Positions 12,000 to 26,050 of a DNA stretch of 64,000 nt are shown piece by piece. This DNA is from Stercorarius parasiticus (lineage: Eukaryota > Chordata > Aves > Charadriiformes > Stercorariidae), in contig VWZL01000808.1 of NCBI GenBank assembly GCA_013396915.1, forward strand, positions 1,633,901 through 1,697,900. The letters are read 5' to 3'. The translations under genes and the position numbers were made by a program. The notes under the pieces were generated by a model. It had not been told where the DNA came from. It ran no database searches and saw only the letters and a program-made list of their open reading frames with translations. Each line of letters opens with the position of its first letter. Position 1 is the stretch's first letter.

Positions 12000-14900
12000 A
12001 ATGCAGCATCATTAAATGGCATGACTTCTGAAAGCCAAGAGGAGTATGCTTTTTAATAAATAATGCCTAGCACTGTAAAAATGAGTATTGGGATTCAGAC
12101 AGAAGAATGCTGAAATCAGAAGAACAAAGAATTTCTCCACAAATCTAAGCATTTTTATGAGGCCAAAATCTCTTCCACGGATAGCGTAACATTAGCAAAA
12201 TCAGTAGTCTTCCATCTAATTTTTAACGTGGACGTCTGCATTTTTTTTCAGTAGACATACGGATCCCTGTGCAGCTCCTGAGCCTATTGACAATACATTT
12301 GCTTTTCTTAGCTGCTTGTTGCTGCCCCACAGATTCATAAGCTACAGGCTGAAAAATCGCTTTTCTAAAGGATTTCAACCCTTGGAACTCAGGACACAGT
12401 CATCTCAAGACCAATTAAAAAAAACAACTAGTGATGGGAATGGAAAGATCGTCCATTGGACTTAATTATCTAGGGCAAGGAGAAAACATCCCTTTCATCC
12501 GGGGATTGCGTAATTGTCTATTACGGGCTACAGTCTTGGCTTTAAAATGAGTGACAAAACTCATACTGAATTAAGCGGAAGAAGGATTTGACCCATGAGG
12601 GTTCAGACATTTTGAAGCATCTGGTCTGCCAATCACTGACAAAAAGAACCTGGGAAAAATAGTTCCGTATTTAGACGATAGACTTGCAATGTCTGATAAG
12701 CCTCTCTCTCTCAAAAAAACCACAGACCAAACGAGAAACCTGGGCTGATTCTGCCTGTCTCCACAGTGCACATATGCATTTATGAGAGAAAATAAGTTTG
12801 CCTGTTGCCCAACTGGAAGTCCAGGCCATACAGAGGAAATAAATTTTGTATGTAATTTGGGGGTTTCCTTAGGCTCAGGAATATGTGTGTGTGTTTATAT
12901 ATATATATATATAAAAAATTAAATAGAAGTAGGGTATTGGGAATCCAGAAATAATCAACACTCAAAAGACTGGTCAAGGCTATCACTACAAATAATGAAA
13001 CCAGGCTAAGAAACCAGTTACAGTCTTTGTTAGGCTGGCAAACTGGATTTTAAATTAAGTTTTCGCTGGAATGAGTTTCTAAAGTTATTTTTAGCCTCAA
13101 CCATGTGAGAAGCACATGGCTCCATAAATACATTCCCCTCAAGAATAAGTTAACGGGGGTGGGGTGCGTGGAAGGAAACAACCTAAATGATTCATTTAAA
13201 GTTAATAACTGAGTTAAGAATTTTATGGCTTTGTTTTTGAAACATTTGTCGTTAAAGTGTGATTCGCTTTTGCAATAACATGCATGCATATACCAACACT
13301 GCATGGGACAGCAGGCTGACGGGAGGATTCAGACGGGCCTGTGTGAGCCTAGAGCATCCCTGCGTCCCCCCTGGAGCCGAGTGAGAGGGGGATTGTTCAC
13401 AAGCGCATTTTTGGTGCAGCTGTGGTAGGATCTGTCTCTGAAACGCCCCACAAAGGAACCTGCCTTTGGGCTTTGGGAGAGGCAGCCTGCGCGAAAACCC
13501 TCCAGGAATCATTTTGGCCAACTGTGCACAAGAAAAAAAATAACGAAAAGAGCAGTCATGCAATAATGCTCGTACATTTTCACCACATATAAGGGGAGGG
13601 AGCCACTGAATGCACTAAACATATTTGGCCGTCTGGTGGAAGAGGGACCTTGAGAAAGGGCTTGTGCGACAGACATCTAGTCTGTTTTTCCTGCTACATC
13701 AGCAGATCGTACAAAAAGACAATACTTCCCCTACAAACCTCCTCTCTCCTCTGGCTAGAGATAAAGATGACAAAGGACTTGTGCAATTAAACAGTATCAT
13801 TATGTCTTAGTCTGCAAGCGTTTCAGTTAGGAGATGCTCCTTAGCTTTAGGAAAAAAAAAAAGAGATAAATGGGGCTACAGGGCTTGTTTATTCTGGTTC
13901 ATTCCCTGACCCAAGAGGTCACAGGCCAGTCACTTGGGTGCTACAGCTCCCTAGGTCTGCAGGTTGATGAGCAAATTCAATCCTGGCAGGAGAGCAGACA
14001 CACAGGACTTTGCTGCTTCTGCAAGACAGAGGCATTTTGCTCATTTTCTTAAGTCAACACAGGCACCAAATTGCTGTTGCGATGGCGAATTTGGCTCCCA
14101 GTCTGGAGGGGACCCTCTGAGGGGTCTCCAGGATCATCCGTGGCCAACAGGGCCATGGAGCGAGGGCAGCCGGACCTCTATGCTGACAAAGGGCCTGGAG
14201 GACTTAGCTGGCCCTTCCAGTTTGGGAGCATTACTATTTATTTTTATCGTGCTGGCTGGGAGGTGTAAAGGTTTTTCCCACATTTCACATGACTGCTTTG
14301 TTAACAATGGATATCCTCTAGTAGATGATCCACGTAAAGGTTAAAATAAATGCAGTCACTATGAAATCCAGAAAAGGGACTTCGTTAGCTGAAATGGCAA
14401 TAGATTGTATTTTTTGGCATGGTGGAGCCTGGGTTTCATCTCCCCGCTGTGTATGTCCATGTGTGTATCTCTGACTACGGACTTGATTTTCTTAAACTCT
14501 AGAGAGAAGTTTGTGTTTGGTTACTTCTACTGTGGACTACTGGCTTTGCCTCTTTTCAACTTACAGATCAAAGCCGTTATGTAAAAACAGTGCAATTATG
14601 ACTAAAATAAACACTTTAAAATCTGTTACTGTGATTTCATCCAGTTTTTTTTTCTAGGTTTGTATTAACACTCATGTGACTCAATCAGCATTGGTAGCAC
14701 TAAAATACACATGATAATTCCCTGCTGATCCATCATTTGTACTCAGAAGATTTAAGCGGTGCAGCTTGTATTTTATTTCCTATTTCCAGCCTCTGTCGAA
14801 AGTACATGCCCTTATGAAATGTACACGTGATACTTAGAAATCAAAAGAACAGCTAATTAATTACATCCCACCTCCTCATATGGAAAATGGATCTAAACTA

Positions 14901-17900
14901 GCATCTAAAACACAATGTGTTTGCTTTAAATAGCCAAACGCGGAGGGACCAGAGAGATCTGTGGGGAATTTTTGGCACCATATGAAGATTCTTTCAGCCC
15001 TCGAATCCCCCACCCTTGAATTCTGTGGTGGGTTAGTAGGGAAAGGATATAAAATTGTGGAATTTTTTTTAAAGGCTTTTCTCTTTGTTTTCTATTCTCC
15101 TTGGCTGGGCTCTTATATTTTAATACCGTATAATAGTAAGGAACAAGGAGGGTCATTCAAAAATATTTTCTAATCTTTATTAAAACCAGAACTGCCTTTT
15201 GCTGCTGCTGGACCACATTTACCTACAAAGTCCTAAAATGGCTGAAAGGACTGCAACCATAGCTTCTACTTAGGGGTTTTGAGGGGTGCCCACACAAGTC
15301 TGAAAGACTGCTGGCAGGAGAGAATACCAGTCTCTCGCTCAGTTTTTACATGGTGCTGACCACTTCAGTATCAAGGCATTTCCCAGGGGTCCAAAATTAG
15401 ATACCGGCATTGCTCTTTTGCTTCTGAACAAAAAAGATGCTTTGCTTAGGCCTTTTGCCACTTAGCCCCCCTTTCATTAAGGCATATTTAACTTTAATTC
15501 ACCATGATGGGACGGTAGGATGAATGTGAGGGTTTTGGAGGATGAGGAGGGGATTGCTCATGTGTTAATAGCTATGAAGTGCCACAAGAGCAAGAGACGG
15601 AGGGAATGCTTCCTCTCAGCTGTGATCTGATTTAGTTCTTTTGCTTCCAAGGGTACATGTACATTTGAGCTTTTTATATGGCCATATATATAACTGCACT
15701 TTCAGACTCAATTTTACTTTCTGCACCAGCAAAAGGAACTCTAAAGGCCTGAAGGGGCTTTCTGGAAGGAATAAGAAGGGTATAGGGAATATGAAGGTAT
15801 AGAACAGAAGATTTAATAATTCAGAAGTATTAAGGCTGGCCCACCCTATTCCAGTACAGGGGATGAAGGGCCTGTATTTGCTTTTCCTTCTTCCTGCATG
15901 CTGTACAATCCCAACATCTATTGCCACCTGCACAAATCAGCAGTAAAGCCTCAAATCGCTGGAAGGAACGGATTTCTTCCATCTGCGGGGGTTTCTAGTT
16001 CTTGCCCAGTTTGTGAAGCCTAGCGTGTTCCCCCCCAGCTTCCATGCCATGGGCAAGATCTCAAACTTGTTTTTATAAAGAAGTCAAACTCACTGCTAAT
16101 ACTCATAGAGACTAATCAGATAATCCACGTGCCTTGCCTAATCACACAGACACAGCTACTGGGAATTGAATTGCTGACATGATCCCACATAGTACGTGGA
16201 ATGTAACATGGAACTGTTGGGACCACTAGTATCAATTAGCAGTCATACTTAAAAACAAGTAAACAAGACTTAAACAAACATAAACATTAGAAACAGGTAA
16301 TTTTAAAAGGTGGAGAATTTAAATTTGTTTACACACAAAAAGAAGAGCAATATAAGAAGAATGGCAATTTGTCTTGTATAATGCATGAAAATGTCTGGGC
16401 TTCTCCATTATTCTCTTTGATCTTGGAAAAAAAAAGTCAGTCTCAGAAGATTAGAGAAAAAAAATCATTAAAAAGAGTAAAATGCCGTGTCAAAAATCAC
16501 GTGAAGCATTCTCATTAGAGCGTACACACCCTACCTCGCACTCTTCAATGTAGTTACAATGGAATATATTTTTTTTTCTCATAAAGAATGGGGGAAAGAC
16601 AACTTCAGCAAATCCTGTGTACCTAGCAAAATAAATGGATCGACAGCATCTCATCCTGAATTATCTTGGTAAAAGCATCCAGCAGAAATTACAGCAACAT
16701 CACAGATATGCAGACCAAGTATCTTAGACCAGTCAAAGTATCTATTATTGCTTGTTTTTATCTTTCTTTAAAGGAAAGCTATGTTTGACCTCTAAGGAAG
16801 GTCAACAACTTAATTATTGTACTCAAGACAAAGCTACTCTGTGCACAGGAAATGAAAGCTAAAGAGAAGCACTTTGAAAAGAAAGACGTTTTACTCTCTT
16901 AAATAAATGAGACCTGCAAAATTCAATATTGTTTTCATCCTGACCAGGTCTTCTGGCTGGATGCTAAGCGATGTTCACTGGGTAAAGGCAGGAAGCCCAG
17001 GAGCCTTCCTGCCTTTGCAACACAGGAGCTGTAGCAGGGCAAAGCAGCTTGGAAGACAGTAAAAGACAGAAAGTCTGTACGGGGAGGGCTCTCACAGCCA
17101 TACTTTGTTAGAAAGCCAAATCCATTTGCTTGAGAAAACCAGCACCTTGAGACGTTTTGGTTAAAAAAACCCCAATTGCGTCTTATGCTAGGACACCAGT
17201 TAGACGAGGATAGCTCAGATCTTCTAGAAAGTTGTAATCTGAAGAACACGGAAGAGGCAAGAGCAGCTAGGCTCTGTGACATGCTAACATTACAGTTTGT
17301 CCAAAAAGTCCAAAACGGAACAAAGAAAAAAGCTGCTTTGCCAGCTTGTGCCTCAGTTTTTACTTTGCTGACATATGGAGGAGCTCTATGAGGTCTGATT
17401 AATCTTTGAGGTCCTTTCAGTAAAAATGCTGTGCAGTTATTTGGGTTTGAGCTAACTGGTGCTAATCAGGCCAGCAGGAAGGACAGGCTGTTGCTCATGG
17501 AAAGCACGGAAGGCTACAGCAGGAATGCGAAGCATTACGCTTACAGAGGGAATCCAGCTTCACCAAAACGTGCAGAAAAGGCATGCTATTCACCGGTGTT
17601 GGAAAGGCATGAAACTTTAACTAGGGTGGTCTGGCAAAGGGTGTAAATCACCAGCCACAGGCCTTTTCCAGAGAGGAAAAAATGCCACTTCCAGTGAGTA
17701 ACACAAAGACTGCAGCCCTGTTCTGAGGGGGGGAGTGACCACTTTACCATCAATCAGATGAATGTCCAGATTACACGAGCTCGGAGCGTTCCTAGTCAGA
17801 CGAACACAGGCAAGCGTGTATGTGCGTGCTACCTCTTTCTAGAGCTTAACAATACATTTTTCCAATATTTGTACCAAAGTTTGTGCCCACAGCTCACAAG

Positions 17901-18980
17901 TTAGCACCTCCATAGAAATGGGCTGACTGTTCCCAGTGCAGAGAGTTGCAGCTTCTCCTATAGTTAACAAGAACCGTCAGCAAAGGGCTCTGTAAGAGCC
18001 AGGCTGCTTCTGCTGAGACCTCTGCTTACGGACTGAAGACCAAACCTCCCACCACCCATCGTTGTAGCGTGGCCTATTCCCACCCTGCGGCACAGTCAAG
18101 GGGTTCCGCTCACTGTCACCGCTAGTCCTCTCGCTCCCCACTCCATCCCACTCAGGCTTTGAAATACCTCCCTGGTGTTACATAGAGGAGGGTGGGAAGT
18201 CCAAGGCGGTAAGAAAATCCCGTCTGGCTCCCTGCCTGTGGTATATCCCCACCCGTGGGGCTGGCTGATGCTCATTTTTGGCAGTTCACCTGCTCAGTGA
18301 TGACTCAACGGGATGATGTTTTCCAAGAGCACTGCAGTGATTTACAGTTTGCATTGCATTTTCTGAAGTCAGGTAGAACTCAGGAGCCTGTATTAAAAAT
18401 AATGCAAATGGCAAATCAGTAAGGTAGGAGACCTGTGGAAAAATCAATACCAGTCATGCAATGAGAAACTGTCTTAATCCCTACTCACACGGAAAATTAC
18501 TTTAGTTTGCACAGGTAACCTTAACCCTGGTATTTCTTACCATCTGAATATCTGACAAATTCTTTCTTATGTAAAATGAAGAACAATCTGAACTGCTCAA
18601 TCTTGACATGTTTACGAGCTCCAAGAACACAGAGTGATCTTTCCAATCCAACATCACTATTTATCCAACAGATCTTTAGTGACATTTTGAACTCTCTGAT
18701 TTCCACAGGGCCTTGTTTCTTCACTTACAATTGGCAGAGCTGCCCTAAAACTAGACTCCCTTGTCAGGTAGCTGGTGTGATAACTGGAAATGTTCACAAT
18801 TGCAGGATATTCACTGCAGATGATAAGGCAGTTCAGAGGGAGAAGAATCAACTAAGTTTCAAGTTCAAAATCAAGTACTTTTCTGCCTTTTTCCAACTAC
18901 TGGGAATACAGGGAAAAATTGTTCCAAGCATGCAAACTTTCACCAAAGCCTGCACAGTGGCTGAGAACTGAATGGTCTGG
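12000..18980. other. Intergenic, no gene recognised
   Basis: No exon with a known product was seen. A compound microsatellite of GT units followed by TA units lies at 12884-12913. The ORFs at 13252-13563 and 16935-17282 (both minus) show no family I recognise and overlap other open frames. Confidence 0.45.
12884..12913. repeat. Compound dinucleotide microsatellite (GT)n(TA)n
   Basis: A short run of about five GT units is followed by TTTA and about nine TA units. It is likely to vary in length between individuals. Confidence 0.8.
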
Positions 18981-18999
18981 TTAACGAGAATGAGCGATT

Positions 19000-19690
19000 A
19001 TATAGACTTAACACAAACAGATTTTAGAATGGTTGAAATTGTGTTTAATCTGTCCGTGTGTATGTACTGACAAAGCCCACAGCCTGTATTTGGGCCAAGG
19101 CTTTCACAGTCACCGCTTCCAGGATGTAAACTGTCATCTGTAGCCTTTGTTCTCAAACGTATGACCTTGCATTTTGCTGTTTTAAAACACATGTTCAGAG
19201 GAGTCTAGTTTACCAAGTGTTGCAGTTTGCCTCACAGACTTGACCCGTCTTGTTTATTTACCGCTACAGCATATCTGCAACTTTTCCAGCAGCTAATTTA
19301 TTTATTTTTTCTTTCAAATCCCTGATAACAATAATTAATAGCCCGGGGGCAAGAACAAATCATTGCAGAACCTTGATAAAAATGCCCTTCTGATACCCTT
19401 CGGTTCTGATATATCAGTTTACTCATTTAATATGTGCTACATTTTGGGTAGTAACATTTTAAAACTACAACGTACAGTCATTGTTATTATCAAAACTATA
19501 CTGACTGGTGTTGTTTATGTCACCATCTCTTTAACTAGATGTCGACTATTTTGCATGTCTTATTTTCTTGCAGTTGTCTCAGAACTGACATCAGGTTAAC
19601 TGGCCTGGGGAGGCTGGGAGAAGGGGATCACCTCCTTCATCCTTCTAAAGGAATGGAACATTTGTTCACTTCTAGCTCTCTGGAATTTCC
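19000..19690 (-). mobile_element. Decayed CR1/L3-type LINE fragment, antisense
   Basis: The plus strand from 19155 (ATGACCTTGCATTTTGCTGT, then TTTAAAACACATG) through 19210 (GTTTACCAAGTG) to 19570-19605 (CTGACATCAGGTTAACTGGCCTGG) follows in order the antisense landmarks of an abundant sauropsid LINE reverse-transcriptase region. The minus strand near 19290-19267 is the decayed active site (KVADM in place of KFADD). Order and spacing over 500 bases make chance unlikely. The element is broken by many stops and indels. Confidence 0.6.
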
Positions 19691-19699
19691 CTAGAGCCT

Positions 19700-22470
19700 T
19701 ATGAAGTAAGGGGGTCCACAAGAGATGTTGATATGAAGTACAGACTGCTATAAGCAAGAGAAAAAACTCTTGGCCTTGAGGCTTGGAAATAACTTTGTAA
19801 CTCTTGGTTTCAACCAGGTCAGCAAGGAAATAGATAGTATTCGTGTCTGTGGATTTGATTCTGATGTATTCAGCTCCCTTAGAACTACATTCGGTTTCTG
19901 CAATTTACACCCATCTAAAATCTCCAATGTCAAATAACTGAATCGCGCTGACTCCAGCAGCAGCATGATGCGGCGTTACCAAGTGCTGCCTGGTTTCCAC
20001 CCATTACAGTGAATTTCCTACGTTTGCACTAAACTGCACCCCGGTTTACAAATATCAGCACAACTGGCCTGAATTGCAGGATTTTATTAGATCTCCTGAA
20101 GTAGGCAGTTTAACCTGGTTTCAAGTTTCATTAGGAAATCTTTGCTCCAGCTTCAGCCATTTTTAAGGGTCACAGGGCATCACCACACCTGTTAAAAATG
20201 GAGACAACTATTCAACCTTCAGGAGAACATCACTGCATGAACACATCACTAAGAAACTGTCTTTGACAGCAGACATGTTTTAATAATTTTTTTCTCAACC
20301 TAATTTAAAAAGCTCAGAGAGGGACGGTCTTTGGCTTTTCCCTACCACAGTAAATGAACTGTCTCCTCCTTGGCACTTCTGCATTTTAAGGCTGTGCACG
20401 CACAGAGCCATTTTAATGGGACAGTAGTTACACTGCAGTCACAGAGTGGTCTCTGAAGGCCTGACAGATAAACAGATGGCAAAGAAAGGGAACTCCTAGA
20501 CACCAAGGAGCAGAAGTCATTAGATACAGCTCTGAGGAACAGCATGAAGTATGCCCTGAAGTACATGCACTATGTCCAGTTGACATTTCTCCTATATACA
20601 CTGGAGAGAAATTTATTCTGCTGAAAATTCTGCCTGTCTTTGACACTAAACCCATCTGAAATCAGATCCTTCATTCTGGAGGAGAAAGGGCACTTGAACG
20701 TTGATATGAAATTAGGAGAAATTCAGCTAACGGGACCTCTTTAGTTAATGATCTGTCTTTAATAGACTCCCCATAGATTTCCAGAAAACATAGAGTAGAT
20801 TCAGCTGCTTTCCCTCGTTCTTGGGGGGGAGGGGAAGGGGGAAGACATAGCTAGAGTTAGAGATCCCTCTTGTCTTTTTCGTTAGGACACATCGTATCTG
20901 TTTGCTTAGGATATTATTTTCCTTTCAAGTATGGTTTTCACAGACACGCTGTTTACATGGGCACAGGGTCAATCTCTGCATTTTTTTCCACCCCCTACTC
21001 AGAACAGAAAGAAATGAAAATTGCATAATAACAGAATAGCTTTCACCACTACTTTTAGGGCTGATCCAATATCAGCATTTCTCTTTCAAGAATAACTCGC
21101 ACTCTCAACACCACAGAGGTAGAACTGGTCTTTATTCTTCATTAAACATCCAGAGGGCCAGATACCCTGCTGGAGTGTGTTAGGGTAGTGGCCACTGAGC
21201 TCGGATGGGAACAAATCATTCTGCACAGTCTTTCAGTTCTTGTGGAGTCTGAAGGTTGATTCCCCAGATGAAGCCTCAGATGCACCTGCAGAGACAGGTT
21301 CCTAAGCTTGGAATGGAGAAGCAGTACCAGCTCCACATCCTTCATTTTCACACTTATTTCTTTAAACAGGAGGTCAAAGTCTTAAATTATTTGATGCCTT
21401 TTTGTAAATCAAGAGCACTCCTGTTTGGTGGCTATTCCATGGCAATACAAAACTGAGCAAAAGGTTTGTTCAACAAGAGTATATGAGGAGTCCCAGTGGT
21501 TTAAAGAGGGATGGAGAGCTCCCGCTGTAGACTTTGCACCTTAAGGTTTGCTATAAATATACTTATGCTCTTTAAAGTTCCTTCTATTCCTTGTATGGTG
21601 TTTCAGGACACATCCTATATCCACTTAAGCTTTTTCATTGATGTTCCTCAAATTTGTAATGGAAAGATTGTGCTGAACAGTGACGCAACAGCTCAACTAG
21701 TCTCCTCTGGTTCTTGACATTTCTGCAAAGACAACACAAATTTGGGAGCACCAGCTGTGATACACAGCAAGTACAAGCCACCAGTGGCCAGGCAGGGATA
21801 GCCAGTCTCTCTTTCCAAAATGACAGCAGTGGAATCCCAATCGTGCTTTCCCTCAGGTTTGTTATTCAGATCAGGAGGAGGAACCACCTGTAATAACTGC
21901 CTGGTTCAGCTAATTTTGCTGTAATCACATCCCACGTCTTCTCTGACCTAACTGGGTGCAAGCTGTCAGCAAAAAAATATGCTGCGTCCCTCCTGCAGTA
22001 TTAATCCTGCAAGCCTTACAGATATTATTTAAAAAAAAATGGAAACCTGTTAAAAAGAACATGTCTTTTGTCTCCATTAATAACAAAGGGTGGAATTCAA
22101 TGTTGTCTTGATGCATTTGTTGCCAGAAGAGTTTCCTTCTAAAGTATAAAAAGCCACTGAAAATCAATGTGTTTTATTGATACAGCACTGATACTAGAGA
22201 ACTTTAAAAGCCTTTGCCGTGCTGCTTCGTGTGCGGAGAAGGTGGCTAACTCCGTCTGTACACACATGGGTAAATGCCTCAATTTCTGTCCATAGCTTGT
22301 GTCTTGGGCTGCAGCAAACAAGCACTGCAATTTATACCAGACACTGGAGAATATGAATATTTTCTTTACTACTCAGCTCCAGGAAAGGATAATTACTATA
22401 AGCAAAACCAGATGAAAATCTGAGAATATTTTATGATCCACTTTCATTAAAAAAAATCTCTATTAGCCTT
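19700..22470. other. Intergenic, no gene recognised
   Basis: No gene was recognised. A G-rich tract at 20823-20841 has G runs of 7, 4 and 5 bases separated by A or AA, and could fold as a G-quadruplex. The remaining sequence is AT-rich with short spurious frames. Confidence 0.45.
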
Positions 22471-22478
22471 AGAACAAT

Positions 22479-22543
22479 GGGGCCAAATTCACACTTGGGG
22501 TAACATCACTGACATCAGTAGAATACTGCAATTAATTTGGCCC
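22479..22543. repeat. Palindromic repeat (copy with GGCCAAATT arms)
   Basis: GGGGCCAAATT (22479-22489) and AATTTGGCCC (22534-22543) are perfect inverted arms. The centre CACTGACATCAGTAGA is of the TTGACTTCAATGG type found in the other copies. It is likely a member or relative of the same repeat group as 3594-3664. Confidence 0.55.
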
Positions 22544-23213
22544 ATGGGATCTACTTGAAAATATAACATACTGTCACAAGGATGACAGCCAAATTCTGTG
22601 GAGAAAATCTTTCTATACCGACTAATTTGGCTTTAAAAAGGCAGCACAGCTGTACAAGCAGTAATCCAGTGGGCTGGATCTTCAAGTGCAACCCTGCTTA
22701 CATCTGTACAATAAAGCTCGGTAATAACTACCTGATAATCTGGCCAAATGCCTTTTCCAGGCCAAATGGGAGATCACAGTATAAATATTAATCAGCACCA
22801 GAATGATGCTTATGTGACATTCAGAAAAACAAAGAGAAAGATACTGGAAGGTAGAATTTAAGAGCAATCAGGTAGCCAAAGGTCTAAATGAAATGCTGAT
22901 ATCCCTTGCTAATCCTTTCTTATCCTGTCTCCTCTCTCTCCCACCAAGCAGTCTCCTGAACCATATTAAGCTGCAGGGAGAATCAACAAGAAAAGCAGAA
23001 GGCTCTTTGGCTGTTTCTGTCGTCATTTATTTATTTTTAAACAGAAAATTCTTGTCCGTTTCAGTGATGACGTTTTAATGAATCCATCAATCACTGCAAA
23101 CTCCAAACTAGAATCCTACATAAAAGAGACCTATTTGTAATACGTGACCTAAGCCCATACCTAACAAAATTAGTTCTCAGGGAGACAATGCAGGTCTTTC
23201 ATTGCTGTCTCCA

Positions 23214-23400
23214 TGGAATCGTAGATGATTAAGCTGGACAGGCCTCGTGGGTCCTCAAATCCAGTCCCCTACACCTAGCATCACTTTATCCCTGCCTTGT
23301 TCCCTTGAGTGCGTTATCTAATCCTTTGCTGACTGATTGCGACCCACCTTACAACTTCTCTTCCATGGGCAAGTTTTCATTGTGTGTTGCCTAAGCAAAC
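23214..23400 (+). mobile_element. Diverged CR1-like LINE 3' fragment
   Basis: GGAATCGTAGATGATTAAGC, then TGGACAGGCCTCGTGGGTCC and TCAAATCCAGTCCCCT, resembles the conserved CR1 3' region (ATCATAGA..TTGGA.GGGACCTC..GGTCATC.AGTCCA). About 90 bases later TCTAATCCTTTGCTGACTG and ACAACTTCTCTTCCATGGGC match the next landmarks of this repeat in order. It is old and broken. Confidence 0.5.
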
Positions 23401-24193
23401 TTTTGATCCCACTTACAGGTCTTCAGTTCCTCTGTATCAGTGGTTTTTAGGGGGTTTGGATCCATGCTTGCCTCCTCTTCCCTTAATTATTTTAAGTCTT
23501 TCCAACATTGTCTTTTGCTTTTCTTGATTCCTCACTCATTTGCTCTGTACATCTCAGTGCTGCAGATTCTATTTCAAGGGCAGCCCAGCCAATGCTGCAT
23601 CACACCTCTGCCGCCGTGTTGGGGTCCTCCAGGCACATTCGTAGCCAAATCTTTGACTTTTTTTGCCGCTGCCATATGCAGTAAATTCCCCAACTTCACT
23701 ACATTCGTGACTCAATTCTTTGCTTCTGTTTTTATGGCTAACAGACCTATTACGATTTGCTCTCATTACCTTTGCACCATTTCTCTCAGGTTAATGTTTC
23801 ACAATTCTCACTTTATGTCTCTGCTTTCTTACCACAGCATTGCTTTTCTTCGCCGCTTGTCCTGTACCTAGAGGATCTGAGCTTACTTCTTATACCCAGA
23901 TTGAGAGGATTACTTAACCAGTTGCAACAAGAACATTCTCCATGCCATCTCCACTTCTCCAGGACTCCCCCCAGTGACACCACTAAGATGCGAATCCCTA
24001 AGATGATTTTTAAAATCAAATTTGACTTACAGAAGATCCTGCCTCCACATTCAAAACTTCTGAGCTCTCCGCTCTTCCCTATTTTGGCTGCTGGTGATTT
24101 AAACTTATGTAGATGACTTAAATGCATTCAGTCTGCTATATCCATGGACAAATATCCCTGCTGTCTTCAGAAGTATCAAAGAAAGCAGTTGCT

Positions 24194-24205
24194 GCTCCCT
24201 CGTGG
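24194..24205 (-). promoter_or_regulatory. CTCF-like motif
   Basis: GCTCCCTCGTGG matches 11 of 12 positions of the reverse-orientation CTCF core (GCCMYCTRSTGG-like). It is sequence resemblance only. Confidence 0.25.
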
Positions 24206-25998
24206 TAATCAGCATCATCCCTGTTCTGAAAGTTACCGTCGTCTAAATTTTGCTTCTATTTACGATCTTCTATTTACAGAGATGCTTTTATCTATGTCCT
24301 TAGTTAAGGCAAAGCGAACCAAGGTAATGAAGATTACTACTGCAACGGCTTAAATCAAACCATGTCTGCGGCCTCATGTGATGACTTGACATGACTCAGA
24401 TTGGGAGACTGTTGCAAACAGCAGTTTCTAAACCAACTGGGCAATCCTGAACTCAATGATTTCTCTCCATCCTTTTCCACTTTTTTTTTAGTACTTGGTA
24501 AAGTATTTTCACTGACTACATCTCCTGTCAGTACTGTCTGGCATGACTATGAAGCCGTTTTAAAACTTAGGTGGCCCCTTGATTTTCAAAGAACAGAAAG
24601 AGACCAGAACACTTATTGTATACGATACAGAAATCAAAGCTTAGATGTTATCACACAGCTGACCTCCTTCTGTGCTCACCATGGATGGCATCACACAGTA
24701 AATCTGCAATTATAAAGTGAATGGCAATTTCAAAACCTTTTAGAAAAAAAAAAATCTTCTTATATTGGGACTAGCACAGAATGAATGCTTTGCTGTCAGT
24801 GTGCCTTTATTCTTTTGAGGTCCATTGTCCCTTACTATATTCGCTACCAAGATATTTCTTGTCCCATCTGTTAAAACCCAGCATGAAAATCAGACAGGGC
24901 TCTTGTGCCCATTTCTCCCTATTTTACACTTGAAAGCTGGCTTTACTCACTGTTGCCAATTTTAGTCCTGGAAGGCTAGTATCGCAAGTGGCCAAACGGA
25001 GACCACCCTCAGAGAAGAATCTGCTTTAGATCTGTTTGCCTCTCAGTGGTCAAACATGCCCAAATTTCCTTCACAGAGCTAGTTCTGAGGAAATATATCA
25101 CTTTTTATTACCTTATCATTTTCCATTGGGACAGGAAGCGTTCTGTGGAAAAACTACTGGAGCATCTGTATCTTAAAGCATTGTTCTCTCTCTGTTTAGA
25201 GGTGTTCTTGATCTGTTTCCACAGTATCACTTGCCCTGAACAGCAGACAATCATTGTTTCCATCAGTTTTCCTTATTTTCTTTTCCACTGGTTCACATCT
25301 AACATTCCTAGTTACGGAAGAACAAGGCATCTCTCTGCTTTTTGGCTCGACATTGTTCCTCCCTTGTTCTAAACAATCAAGGGACCTATCTGCTGTCATG
25401 GACACCCATGTCATACTGGTGTGGTGGGATCTCCTCTTCTCTTCTGCTTGTCTGAAAATCAGTCTGTCTCTTCGTCCCCCCTCATTCTCCCCTGTGGAGT
25501 CTCAATCCTGGCTGTCTCCACTGTCTTGTCATTTTGTCTTTGGGGGGTAGTTTCCCTTCCTTTCTTCTTTGCCTCTGAATTGTTTTCCTTCTCCAGTTGA
25601 ACGGCTTTGTTGCTCAGCTTCATCTCTACTGTGCTAGCTAATTTCATCCTCTCTCTTGCACTTGGGTAGGGTTCTCCCATGGATATCCTTTCCCTTCTTT
25701 CTGTTCTCCAGGCCTTCTTCAGAAGGTGTTGTGCTCTAGTGTTGCTTCTGCTGTCTCTTCAGGATATTCCTCAATCACATTTTTTGAATTCCTGTCTGAA
25801 TTTTGGGTTACCTCCACTGGCCTCTTCAGTGCTTGCATTGTTTCCTCCATGACTGTGATCAAATTTTGTCTCATATTTATGTACCTTCCATCATGTGCCA
25901 CATCACACTGATGTGCAACTGGGAGCTTCTGCAACCATCCGTCATCTTTGTGAACCCTTTCCTCTTTTGTCCACTTCAGATTATTCTTCAAAAGAGCC

Positions 25999-26050
25999 TA
26001 ACGGAGTTAGGTACCAAAATTCCACTGATACTTAGTAGGTGTTAGGTGCA
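25999..26050. repeat. Degenerate repeat with paired GTTAGGT motifs
   Basis: GAGTTAGGTACCAAAATTCC, followed by ACTGATACTTAGTAGG and TGTTAGGTGC, resembles another palindromic sauropsid repeat built from TTAGGCGCC arms around a CCCATTGACTTCAATGGG core. The arms are diverged. Confidence 0.4.
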
